NCBI GenBank assembly: GCA_900555985.1
Contig: USNF01000004.1
Span: forward strand, 3,819 to 67,818
Direction: 5' to 3'
DNA length: 64,000 bases
Source: an uncultured Gemella sp.
GTDB lineage: Bacteria > Bacillota > Bacilli > Staphylococcales > Gemellaceae
This document shows positions 51,334 to 60,474 of the stretch, one piece after another. Position 1 is the first letter of the stretch, and each line of letters begins with the position of its first letter. The notes beneath the pieces are model-generated. The model searched no databases. It saw nothing but the letters and a program-made list of their open reading frames with translations, and had not been told where the DNA came from. A program made the translations under genes and the position numbers.

Positions 51334-54300
51334 TTATATTTTCAGTTTTCTATACTCTATTGCATTTAATATTACACTAATAACTGCAAATATAGTTGTT
51401 ATAATCATTACAAGCAACCAACCACCTTGATAATTTAAGAACTGAGTTAAACTTTCATCAATATAATTTAATGGTGAGATATATGATAGAAGTTTATTTC
51501 CCATTGTTCTCTCATCTATTAGTTGAACTGTAGTAACAATATATAGTAATAAAATACTTATACTTACAAATAATCCTAATGATTTTCCTTTTGATAACAG
51601 CCAGTTATTTAATCCGATAAATAATACCGTTATTACTAGCAACAGAGCTACTAATACTAATGCTCTCTCTCCAGTTAAATCAAGTTTATAACCAACCATC
51701 ATACCAATAATCATAGATAATACGAAACTTATACCTAAAATTATACTTACTGGTATCGTTGAGTTTTTCCACTGTACCCTAGAAACAATTTTATTATTTT
51801 GAATTTTTTCAAAGTCAATATTTTGCATCATATGAGCAATTAAGATACTTACTAAGTAAATGATTAACACTATTAATATTCCTGTACGCGTATCTAGTTT
51901 AGTTGAATTCTTAGCTGTTTTGCTTGAAGCAACTATTTTATCAACATTACCCGCATCTACAGGATTTGCTAGATAGTCATAAACCGCTTGGTTTTTACTA
52001 TTTCCATCTTTAGTATTACTTAGTACTTTTGAGAAAGCTTTTAAGAAGTCTTGATTATCTTTATATTCTTTATCCATAGTACCTTTTAGCTCACTTACCT
52101 TATTAGTAAGGTTTGTACCATCTTGTTCTAGTTTTTTAGCAGCTGTACCTAATCTGTCGAAACTATTATTTATAGACTCTGAAGTAGTTTGGCTTGCTTT
52201 AGTCTTCGCTAATAGCTCTCTACTTGCTGACATTAGTTTTGAATAATCATTGTTTATCTCCATAGTTACAGTCATTAAGTCTGAATTGTTATCTTTAGTT
52301 TCAGTAGTTGGTAACTCTGGTTTATTCGATAAAGCAGTATTAATTTTTTCTGTTTCAGCTATTACAACATCAATATTATCAGACAAATCTTTTGTTGAAG
52401 TTCTAAGAGCATCAACAACTTTTTTTAGTTCTTTTAACTCCTTATTTAAATCTATTATTTTGTTTATATCATCTTCACTAACAACTATTTCTTTCTTCAA
52501 TTCATCGATTATAGTACCAGAAACAGAAGATGTTAATATTTTATTAATATCTTTAAGCTCCGCTTTTTTCAATAAAGAGTCTTCTTTAGGATTTAAAGTT
52601 ATAGTATTTTCTCTAGCTATATCTATTCCATAGATAGTTTTTACAACTGTAGCTAACTGTGTATAATTTTCTAAATCATTATATAAAGCAGTATTACTAT
52701 TTTCTATATTTTTAGCGTCAAATGTTACAGGATAATAGCTATTCGTTTCACCTATGGTCCCCTCAACCTCTTTATTTTCTGAAGTAATAGAAGATTTTTT
52801 CTTCTTAACTTCCTTTCCATTTTTATCTTTTTCTTTGACAACTTCTTCTTTTGTTTTTGCTTCTTTTATAGTTTGAGTTGTTGTAGCTGTTCCTTTAACA
52901 GCTGCAGGAGTAAATAATTCTACACCTTTTGCATACTCAAGTTTATATGAAACTGTAACTTCAGAAACATTACCACTTATATTTAATACAATCTTATCAC
53001 CGTCAGACTTCCTATTTTCACCTTTAACCGAAACATTAGTAAGTTTATATTGTGGATTGACCGAAAGTTCAATTTTTTTTATTTTTCCTTGTTTCGTAGA
53101 GAATGTCATAGTTTGAACTTTTTTTACATTTTCTTCAGCCGCTTTTTTTAGTATGTCAAGTTGATTTTGACTATATGTAGTGTTTTTTCTTTTTAAAGTT
53201 ATTTTATTAGCGTTAGCATATTGATCAGCAAATGAATTTACTTTTTTCAGATAATCTTTATCATCATTTGAAATATTCAGCTTATCTATAGCATCATTAC
53301 TATAATAAGGTAAATCTTTTACCGAATCAGTTACCTTATCCAACATACTTTTTTTAAGCTCATCAACTACCGCTACAATAGTCTGTTGATTCTTATCATC
53401 TTTATTAGTTTTTTTCAATAAATCTTCTACAGCTTTATCTATTTTTTGTTTATATTTCTCTACTACCTTATCTGCATTTACATTTATATCATTAAATTTC
53501 GTCAAAGTACTATTTAAGCTTTTCTCTAATGCATTAATTTTATCTTCTGTATCTTTTAACACAGCCTGATCAACTTGGCTCTTTTTAATAAAGTCTTGTG
53601 CTTTTTTTATTTTCTCTATCTGTTCAGTTGTTGTGCTATTTTTTAAAGCTTCCTCATATTTTTTAAGAGTTTCTTCTCTTGAGTTTACCGATGTTTTCCA
53701 AGCCTCTTGTGCTTTAGTTGCTTTATTTATCTGCTCATCATATGTCTTATCTACTTCCATTATAGATTTATACGCTTCATTTGTATTTTGAAGATCTTTA
53801 TTAAAACTTCCATATGTCGTAACTAGATTATCACTCATTCCGCTTAAACCTTTAAACTGTGTAGAGTAGTCTGTTAGCGGAGTTATTAAATTAGATTGAT
53901 ACTTATTAAGAACAGTTTTTTCACGCCCCACAGATGTAGCAACTTGAGTTTGAGCTGTTTGAAGATTTCCTATAATACTTGAAAAATAAATACCTATAAT
54001 GTTTTTATTGAATAAATTTTTAATCTCAGAAACAACTTGTTCTCCTTGTTTTGTAATAGCTTGCGAATCCGACTTAACCTTATATTGGAAAATTGCTTGT
54101 GTAGGAGAATCACTTTCTAACGAAAGAGTTTCTCTAGAAAAATTACTAGGAAGGACAATCATAACATTATAATTACCTTTTTCTAGCCCGTTCTCAGCTA
54201 TAGCACGAGATACAGTTTCTAACTTATAGTTTGTTTCTCGACCTAATGAATTTACAAGTATATCACCTATTCTTAAATCATCACCATTATAACTAACCCC

Positions 54301-54462
54301 GGTATCTTCATTTACCAATGCTATTTTAACATCACTATTTGTTATTTTTTTCTCTTGATTTCCTACAGTTATAGTTTTAGGCTTTATTACACCATAAAAC
54401 ACTACAACCATTACTACCAATGCTATTATACTTGATAGTATTGCAAATGTACGTTTACTCAT
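51334..54462 (-). CDS. esaA: T7SS membrane protein EsaA
   Basis: A 1042-residue YhgE/Pip-type protein. One membrane helix near residues 5-25 precedes a large extracytoplasmic domain of about 850 residues with long coiled-coil stretches. At least five helices follow from about residue 880 to the end. EsaA projects through the wall and is required for secretion; in some bacteria the family serves as a phage receptor. Second gene of the cluster, after esxA and a hairpin. Confidence 0.93.
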   Translation of the reverse strand: MSKRTFAILSSIIALVVMVVVFYGVIKPKTITVGNQEKKITNSDVKIALVNEDTGVSYNGDDLRIGDILVNSLGRETNYKLETVSRAIAENGLEKGNYNVMIVLPSNFSRETLSLESDSPTQAIFQYKVKSDSQAITKQGEQVVSEIKNLFNKNIIGIYFSSIIGNLQTAQTQVATSVGREKTVLNKYQSNLITPLTDYSTQFKGLSGMSDNLVTTYGSFNKDLQNTNEAYKSIMEVDKTYDEQINKATKAQEAWKTSVNSREETLKKYEEALKNSTTTEQIEKIKKAQDFIKKSQVDQAVLKDTEDKINALEKSLNSTLTKFNDINVNADKVVEKYKQKIDKAVEDLLKKTNKDDKNQQTIVAVVDELKKSMLDKVTDSVKDLPYYSNDAIDKLNISNDDKDYLKKVNSFADQYANANKITLKRKNTTYSQNQLDILKKAAEENVKKVQTMTFSTKQGKIKKIELSVNPQYKLTNVSVKGENRKSDGDKIVLNISGNVSEVTVSYKLEYAKGVELFTPAAVKGTATTTQTIKEAKTKEEVVKEKDKNGKEVKKKKSSITSENKEVEGTIGETNSYYPVTFDAKNIENSNTALYNDLENYTQLATVVKTIYGIDIARENTITLNPKEDSLLKKAELKDINKILTSSVSGTIIDELKKEIVVSEDDINKIIDLNKELKELKKVVDALRTSTKDLSDNIDVVIAETEKINTALSNKPELPTTETKDNNSDLMTVTMEINNDYSKLMSASRELLAKTKASQTTSESINNSFDRLGTAAKKLEQDGTNLTNKVSELKGTMDKEYKDNQDFLKAFSKVLSNTKDGNSKNQAVYDYLANPVDAGNVDKIVASSKTAKNSTKLDTRTGILIVLIIYLVSILIAHMMQNIDFEKIQNNKIVSRVQWKNSTIPVSIILGISFVLSMIIGMMVGYKLDLTGERALVLVALLLVITVLFIGLNNWLLSKGKSLGLFVSISILLLYIVTTVQLIDERTMGNKLLSYISPLNYIDESLTQFLNYQGGWLLVMIITTIFAVISVILNAIEYRKLKI

Positions 54463-54587
54463 TCTTTCTCCTTTTTATTTTATTGATTTATAAAATAATA
54501 TGTAACTAGCTAATCTTTCCCTTTTCTACTTTATTAACACACTTAATTAAAATATATTGATTATCTCTATTATGACTTTAAGAAAAC

Positions 54588-54616
54588 AAGAGATTGAAGT
54601 CCTCCCCCAATCTCTT
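54588..54616 (-). terminator. Hairpin between esxA and esaA
   Basis: A 9-bp stem AAGAGATTG with CAATCTCTT and an 11-nt purine-rich loop. It is followed on the minus strand by GTTTTCTT. It lies 12 bases after the esxA stop and could be a partial terminator that keeps esxA mRNA more abundant than the rest. Confidence 0.6.
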
Positions 54617-54628
54617 ATTATTTTATTA

Positions 54629-54925
54629 CTATTGTAGCCCAAAGTTACGTGATAAGTCTTGGTCGTGTTGTTGCATTGCTTGAGCAGTTTTATCTAATTG
54701 AACATTAATTTGTTGCATTAGTTCTGCGAAGTTTTGCACTTTAGGTTTTAATTCGTTGAATTGTGCATCAAAACCTTGGAACGCTTGACCTTCCCATTCA
54801 CCTCTTAAAGTATCTTGTAGTCTTTGTAAATTACTTAAAATTGCATTGATATCATTTGAAGCTTTTCCATATTCACGTGCTCTACCTTGTAGAACCTCTG
54901 GTGATACTCTGATTTGCCCTGTCAT
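54629..54925 (-). CDS. esxA: WXG100 protein EsxA
   Basis: A 98-residue helical hairpin with the turn motif WEG (Trp44 in LRGEWEGQAFQGFD) and the C-terminal export-type motif QHDQDLSRNFGL. It is the archetypal T7SSb substrate and a dimer secreted through EssC. It is the first gene of the cluster, with AAGGAG and a good promoter. No esxB, esxC or other WXG100 gene is visible in the window. Confidence 0.95.
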   Translation of the reverse strand: MTGQIRVSPEVLQGRAREYGKASNDINAILSNLQRLQDTLRGEWEGQAFQGFDAQFNELKPKVQNFAELMQQINVQLDKTAQAMQQHDQDLSRNFGLQ

Positions 54926-54959
54926 AATATAACAACTCCTTTTTTGTTTGATTTTTTTT

Positions 54960-54988
54960 AGTATAACATATTACATAAAACATTACAA
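54960..54988 (-). promoter_or_regulatory. Predicted esxA promoter
   Basis: Minus strand: TTGTAA, 17-bp spacer, TATACT. The direct repeat TGTAAT-N6-TGTAAT lies across the -35 and spacer. It resembles a WalR box but with one base too many between the halves. Confidence 0.6.
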
Positions 54989-55325
54989 CCTTTTTCAGTA
55001 AATTTTAATTATATATAAGGTTCATTTAAGGTTCATCATTGGGACTTCTTTTTATCTCTTTTTATTAGTTATTAGAGATTTTAAAAATCTCCAATAACTA
55101 ATGAGTGTTGATATTTAGGTTTTTATATCTAATCAGACTGCTTGATTAGTCACCCAAAACATCTCTTTATACCTACCTGATAATAATCGAAATATTTTAT
55201 TATTTTCATTAACATATTGTTAGAAACCTTAACCGTTTTAAGTATAAACCCTGATAAATAGGCAATTCTTAGGTGTTGCATTTCACCCATTATTCTCTAA
55301 ATAAACGAATTATTATTTATAAATC
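54989..55325. other. Non-coding gap upstream of esxA with two hairpins
   Basis: About 340 bases with no supported gene. An 18-bp inverted repeat with one G-U pair (55064-55102, 3-nt centre) and a 7-bp one (55129-55149) are present. Neither has a T-tract on either strand, so they are not ordinary terminators for the lipase gene that ends at 55326. A GGTTCAT pair occurs at about 55018-55035. Confidence 0.5.
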
Positions 55326-57653
55326 TTAAAACCAATCTTCAATTTCAGAAAACCAAGTTTGATCTCCGAAACAATCAGAAATAAACATATTATAGTACTC
55401 TATACTTTTCATTACTTTTCTCATTTTATTTTGTAATGCAGTTATTGCTTGGCCACTCATACCTTCACTATCAATATGATTAATAACATAATTGAATTCT
55501 TGGTTAATTTTATCAAGCATAAGAGCAACCACTCTTTGACTATCTACAATTCCATTTAAATCATAAGCTTTGTAAATACCGTTTTCTACTATCTTTTTTA
55601 TTTCTGGAGCTAATCTCTCCATATTTTTTTTAGTTGAATTTATATTTTCAATGACTTGCTCAATCCTGTTTATAGCAGGGACAAAATCTCTATTTACATA
55701 ATCTACACTTTCTATTATGTCATTAGGATATAATTTATACATTTTACCCCAGTATCCTCTTTCTACTGGTTTCTCAGGTTTTACAATTAATACATTTTTC
55801 CCGAAATTTTCTCCAATTACATTTGCTGTTTTCTTTATATATACACCTATTCTATGCCAATTCTCTAAACCATTAGTCAAATTACTAAATGATTCATTAT
55901 ATACCTCTCCCATTTTTTTAGTATATTCATAACTTCTTCTTTCTACTTGTCTATCAAAGGCTTGTAGAACTCCTTTTACATCATCAAATATTCCATCCCT
56001 TTGTAAATATTCTTTATAATTATTAGCTAACTCTTTTTCTGAATAATCCCCAATATAGTCTCCATTTTCTAGTTTTCCTCCAAGCCACTGATCTATACCC
56101 TCAAAATTATTAGCTAAACCTAAGCATAACTCTGCTACATTTAATACTGTTTTTTTAAGCTCTTCAATATTAGCATTAGCAACATTCAATACTATTTCTA
56201 AAGCTTGACTTATACCATCTTCTTTTCCTGTTCTTAAACCTTCACCTTCAAAGAATTGTTCAGTTTCTTTCAACATTTTTTTCGTATTCTCTTCTACTAA
56301 TCTCCATGCATCTATTACAACTGATCTTCCTGGAAAATATATAGATGAATATTCTAACCCCTCGCTTTTACATAATCCAACAATAGCACGAACTTCTGTT
56401 AAAAACTCATCCATTTGTTTAATATATTTACTCTCATCTAATTTTACTCCATCAACCCATAACTCTTCATCCGAAGAAATTATATTTGTTTTTAAAATAT
56501 ATGCAACACCTAACTTTTCAAATCTACTTCTTCCCGCGATTACTTTACCTATAGAATCACTTAGATTGTCTAGAATAAGAGGCATTCTGGTATTCTTTAT
56601 TTCATTAAATACGCTGGTTGCCACCATCTCTTTTCTACTATCAAAGTTAAATCTTTTTATTTTATTTTTTTCAATACATATACTATTTATATCACCTATA
56701 TATCTCAATAACTCCCATATTTTTCCTTTTATATTGTTAGCAAGGGTTCTTAATATTATAGGATTTAATTGAATTTTTCTATCATGAGCTCCCACTGCTT
56801 TACCACTACTATCTAATAAATTTCTTACATTTAGATTTATTTTTTTTAACTCAATGTCTACAACTCCATCATTATTAATATCAATATTGACGTTATTCCC
56901 AATCAATTGTTTAGTAAGTTTTTCTATCTCCTCCATAGCTACATCAGACTCTACGATATTAGCCATAGGGTGACCACCGACATTTTTTATAGTATATTCT
57001 ATACCAAGGTTTTTCCCACCCATTGCACTTACAGGATCAGACTCAGAGCGAATTCTAATGGTTTTCCCAGTATATTTTTTTTCTAATTCTTCTATTCTTT
57101 TTTGTTCTTCAATTTTTTTATCTACTAATAACGGATCAGGTATAGCATATTTATCTGTCTCTTGTATTTCACCCATATATATAGGTGCTGAATTATAGAC
57201 AACAGTTTTGGGAACATTATATTCTAAGGCAACTCGTTGGGCTATATTCCCCCCTAAGCTATGTCCAGTTAATATTATATTATCACCGTATCTAGCTCGC
57301 ACTCGTTCATAAAATTCAAATGCTGGTTTATAATGATCAGTTCCAACAACAGCTACTTCATTAATATCTGTACTCGCATCTTTAAAAAGTTCACTCTTAA
57401 AGTTAGTCCCAGTATACGCTAATATTATTTCACCAGTATCTTTATTTCTAAATGCTGTACCGCTAGTACCAGTTTTAGGATCATACATATCTTCTAAATA
57501 TTCCATATTAGAAGGAATATTATAATTCCTTAATCTCTGCGCTTCAGCTACTACTTTTTTATCACCATTTCCTGCTATCCTTGCCGATTCAAACCCATAT
57601 GCTAAATGAGAAGCATGTGCAGTACTGCTTATTAATTCTGTGTTTTTGCTCAT
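55326..57653 (-). CDS. Second TslA-like T7SS lipase effector (775 aa)
   Basis: The N-terminal alpha/beta hydrolase (to about residue 240) has nucleophile Ser132 in ILTGHSLGGNIAQRVA, probable Asp206 (SESDPVSAM) and His228 (VGGHPMANIV). A calcium-type loop DINNDGVVD follows at 258-266. The long helical C terminus ends with the aromatic segment WFSEIEDWF. There is no signal peptide, and AGGAGG precedes the ATG. It is only distantly related to the 851-residue lipase but has the same layout: catalytic domain first, helical targeting-like region last. It lies directly upstream of esxA, so secretion by the cluster is likely (inference). Confidence 0.75.
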   Translation of the reverse strand: MSKNTELISSTAHASHLAYGFESARIAGNGDKKVVAEAQRLRNYNIPSNMEYLEDMYDPKTGTSGTAFRNKDTGEIILAYTGTNFKSELFKDASTDINEVAVVGTDHYKPAFEFYERVRARYGDNIILTGHSLGGNIAQRVALEYNVPKTVVYNSAPIYMGEIQETDKYAIPDPLLVDKKIEEQKRIEELEKKYTGKTIRIRSESDPVSAMGGKNLGIEYTIKNVGGHPMANIVESDVAMEEIEKLTKQLIGNNVNIDINNDGVVDIELKKINLNVRNLLDSSGKAVGAHDRKIQLNPIILRTLANNIKGKIWELLRYIGDINSICIEKNKIKRFNFDSRKEMVATSVFNEIKNTRMPLILDNLSDSIGKVIAGRSRFEKLGVAYILKTNIISSDEELWVDGVKLDESKYIKQMDEFLTEVRAIVGLCKSEGLEYSSIYFPGRSVVIDAWRLVEENTKKMLKETEQFFEGEGLRTGKEDGISQALEIVLNVANANIEELKKTVLNVAELCLGLANNFEGIDQWLGGKLENGDYIGDYSEKELANNYKEYLQRDGIFDDVKGVLQAFDRQVERRSYEYTKKMGEVYNESFSNLTNGLENWHRIGVYIKKTANVIGENFGKNVLIVKPEKPVERGYWGKMYKLYPNDIIESVDYVNRDFVPAINRIEQVIENINSTKKNMERLAPEIKKIVENGIYKAYDLNGIVDSQRVVALMLDKINQEFNYVINHIDSEGMSGQAITALQNKMRKVMKSIEYYNMFISDCFGDQTWFSEIEDWF

Positions 57654-58119
57654 ATATAGTCCTCCTAAATTCGTTTTTTACAAATAATTTAGTTATTTTT
57701 TAATCGTTCTATCTCAAAACATAATTAATATTAAAAACTCCAAACTTCACTTTTCATCAAATATAAATATTGGTATATATATACCTAATATTTACTTGAT
57801 CTTATTACATCTAATTATAGTATACATCCTCTTAATTGTATAATATTTTATTCACTAAAATAATTCTAAATAATTATTTTTAATATAAGTAAATAAGTAT
57901 TATTGTTTAATTTAGATTTTTTATATCCCTTTTAGCTTCTGTAAACAACTATCTACAAACACACTCATAACAAACCTTTCCTTGACACCTTTATATAGAA
58001 AGATATTTATGTAAAACTATTATTAAATAAACATTAAGTTTTTCATATTATATTTAAGATATTTTTTGCGAAAAATGTTATAATAACATTAACGACACTT
58101 TTAAATTTTGAGGTAAAAT
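57654..58119. other. Non-coding gap between lipase gene and glpK
   Basis: About 466 AT-rich bases holding the divergent promoters of the lipase gene and glpK. A TTGACA occurs near 57983 without a clear -10. The only well-defined element is the palindrome at 58074-58090 over the glpK -10. I see no gene here. Confidence 0.5.
58074..58090 (+). promoter_or_regulatory. 17-bp palindromic operator over the glpK -10
   Basis: The sequence AATGTTATAATAACATT is a perfect palindrome centred on the TATAAT at 58079-58084, about 30 bases before the glpK ATG. The position predicts repression by a symmetric dimer. It does not match the CcpA cre consensus. Confidence 0.5.
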
Positions 58120-59619
58120 ATGAAAAAATATATAATGGCAATAGATCAAGGAACTACTAGTTCGCGCGCTATAATCTTTAATAAAAAGGCTGAGATTATC
58201 GCTAGTAGTCAAAAAGAATTTCCGCAGATTTTCCCTAAATCTGGTTGGGTAGAACATGATGCAAATGCAATATGGAATTCTGTTCAATCAGTAATCGCTG
58301 AAGTATTTATCGAAAGTGGTATAAAACCTAATCAAATAGCTAGTATTGGTATTACAAACCAACGTGAAACTACGGTTATTTGGAATAAAAACACAGGTCT
58401 ACCTATCTATAACGCTATAGTTTGGCAAAGTCGCCAGAGTGCAGATATCGCTAATAAACTAGTAGCTGATGGATACAAGGATATGATTCATAAAAAAACT
58501 GGTTTAGTAGTTGATGCATACTTCTCTGCGACAAAAGTTCGCTGGATATTAGATAATGTCCCAGGTGCACAGGAAAAAGCTGAAAAAGGAGAGCTTCTTT
58601 TCGGAACAATCGATACTTGGTTAGTTTGGAAATTAACTGGTGGTAAAGTACACGTAACAGACTACACTAATGCAGCTCGTACTATGTTATTTAATATTAA
58701 AGACTTAGTATGGGATAAAGAAATATTAGACATTTTGAACATTCCTGAAGTAATCTTACCAGAAGTAAAATCTAATTCAGAAATCTATGGTAAAACTATC
58801 GATTATCATTTTTATGGAGGAGAAGTTACAATTAGTGGTTTAGCTGGAGACCAACAAGCAGCCCTTTTTGGACAACTTGCTTTTGATAAAGGAATGATTA
58901 AAAACACATATGGAACTGGTTCATTTATTATAATGAATACTGGTGAAAATATGGAACTATCAAAAAATAACCTACTAACAACTATAGGTTATGGAATAAA
59001 CGGAAAAGTATACTACGCACTAGAAGGATCTATCTTTATCGCAGGAAGTGCCATCCAATGGCTTAGAGACGGTTTACGACTAATTAAAAAATCATCTGAA
59101 ACTGAGCAATTAGCGTTTAATTCTAAAAATAACAATGAAGTATACCTTGTTCCTGCTTTTACTGGACTAGGAGCACCTTATTGGAACCCTAACGCACGTG
59201 GAACAATCTTCGGATTAACACGAGGAACAACAAAAGAAGATTTGGTAAAAGCTACTTTACAATCGATAGCTTACCAAGTTAGAGATATTATCGATACTAT
59301 GAAAATCGATGCCAATACTGAAATACCGTTATTAAAAGTTGATGGCGGTGCAGCTAACAATGACTATTTATTAGATTTCCAAGCTAATATACTAGGAGTT
59401 AAAATAGCACGTGCAGAAAATCTTGAAACTACTGCTTTAGGAGCAGCATTCTTAGCTGGTCTGTCTGTTGGATATTGGAAAAATCTAGATGAAGTGAAAA
59501 ACCTTAACTCAGCAGGAAAATTATTCGTTCCTACGATGACAAAAGAAGAGCGCGAGAAACTTTATAAAGGTTGGAAACGTGCTGTTCGTGCAACAGAATT
59601 CTTTGCACAAGATGAATAA
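58120..59619 (+). CDS. glpK: Glycerol kinase
   Basis: A 499-residue FGGY kinase with the phosphate-binding AIDQGTTSSRAIIFNKK at the N terminus, ISGLAGDQQAALFGQL, and GAPYWNPNARGTIFGLTRG. It converts glycerol to glycerol-3-phosphate, a precursor of lipids and lipoteichoic acid. His230 in DYHFYGG corresponds to the residue phosphorylated by HPr in low-GC Gram-positives, so PTS activation is likely. Unusually no glpO/glpD or glpF adjoins it. The start follows GAGGT. Confidence 0.95.
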   Translation: MKKYIMAIDQGTTSSRAIIFNKKAEIIASSQKEFPQIFPKSGWVEHDANAIWNSVQSVIAEVFIESGIKPNQIASIGITNQRETTVIWNKNTGLPIYNAIVWQSRQSADIANKLVADGYKDMIHKKTGLVVDAYFSATKVRWILDNVPGAQEKAEKGELLFGTIDTWLVWKLTGGKVHVTDYTNAARTMLFNIKDLVWDKEILDILNIPEVILPEVKSNSEIYGKTIDYHFYGGEVTISGLAGDQQAALFGQLAFDKGMIKNTYGTGSFIIMNTGENMELSKNNLLTTIGYGINGKVYYALEGSIFIAGSAIQWLRDGLRLIKKSSETEQLAFNSKNNNEVYLVPAFTGLGAPYWNPNARGTIFGLTRGTTKEDLVKATLQSIAYQVRDIIDTMKIDANTEIPLLKVDGGAANNDYLLDFQANILGVKIARAENLETTALGAAFLAGLSVGYWKNLDEVKNLNSAGKLFVPTMTKEEREKLYKGWKRAVRATEFFAQDE

Positions 59620-59646
59620 TTACACTTAATTTGGATATAAAAAATG

Positions 59647-59691
59647 ATATGTACCCCTTTTACTAGACAAAATGGTAAAAGGGGTACATAT
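59647..59691. terminator. Terminator between glpK and the macrodomain gene
   Basis: A perfect 17-bp stem (59647-59663 and 59675-59691) with an 11-nt loop. On the minus strand it is followed by a TTTTTT run. On the plus strand the T-tract is weak. Confidence 0.75.
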
Positions 59692-59724
59692 TCTAGTTCT
59701 ATTTGTATGCTATCTATAGCACCT

Positions 59725-60474
59725 TTAACAAAGTATATCACTATAAATATTTAAGTCGGTATCCTTAAATACATTAAATACTACTTTTATATCTTTATCA
59801 GGATTTTCACTAAGCACTTTACGAACCTCAGCGACAGCAATCTGTGCAGCTAAATCATTAGGAAATCTAAACTCCCCAGTGCTTATACAACAAAAAGCAA
59901 TGCTCTTTAAATTATTTTTTAAAGCTAATTCCAAGCAATTTCTGTAACATGAAGCTAATAATTCTTTGTCACTATCTTCAACTGAATTATAAATTATTGG
60001 ACCAACAGTATGTATTACAGATTTAGCCGGAAGATTATACCCAGAAGTTATTTTAGCTTGTCCAGTTTTTTCAAACTCACCTTGCTTTTGCATGATTTCA
60101 AAACATTCTTGTCTTAACTGCAAACCCGCTTGAGTATGTATTGCATTATCGATACATCTGTGATGAGGTATAAAACATCCAAGAAGTGCTTTATTCGCAG
60201 CATTTACTATAGCATCAACTTTCAATGTAGTTATATCACCTTGCCACAGATAAATATTTTTTTCAACTTCATCTAATTCTTCTAACTCAACAATTTTTTT
60301 TTCGCTTAGTTTTTGTTTTAAATATTCATCTTGAACATCAAAAAATTGTTCTGGTAATTTTTCTACTTCCCAAATGTTCATTAACGTTCTTAATAAATCT
60401 TCTTTTTCTTGTTTACTTTCTGGTATTTTTACATTAGGATTTAATGTTCTTATTAAATAATCTAACTGTTTCAA
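59725..60474 (-). CDS. Macrodomain ADP-ribosyl hydrolase paired with SirTM
   Basis: A 249-residue protein with a helical N-terminal extension of about 75 residues and a macrodomain. The ADP-ribose-binding motif is WQGDITTLKVDAIVNAANKA, the extended loop is GCFIPHHRCIDNAIHTQAG, and the second loop is CISTGEFRFPNDLAA. This is the zinc-containing type found next to SirTM sirtuins, where it removes ADP-ribose from lipoylated GcvH-L. It overlaps the SirTM gene by four bases. No gcvH-L or lplA2 gene adjoins. Confidence 0.9.
   Translation of the reverse strand: MKQLDYLIRTLNPNVKIPESKQEKEDLLRTLMNIWEVEKLPEQFFDVQDEYLKQKLSEKKIVELEELDEVEKNIYLWQGDITTLKVDAIVNAANKALLGCFIPHHRCIDNAIHTQAGLQLRQECFEIMQKQGEFEKTGQAKITSGYNLPAKSVIHTVGPIIYNSVEDSDKELLASCYRNCLELALKNNLKSIAFCCISTGEFRFPNDLAAQIAVAEVRKVLSENPDKDIKVVFNVFKDTDLNIYSDILC

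Noticed and set aside
52250..52633. Plus-strand frame of 127 codons inside esaA
   Set aside because: Antisense to a well-supported coding region, no ribosome binding site and biased composition.
54966..54988. TGTAAT-N6-TGTAAT repeat in the esxA promoter as a WalR box
   Set aside because: The spacing is six, not five, and the repeat lies across the -35, where it is partly explained by the promoter itself.
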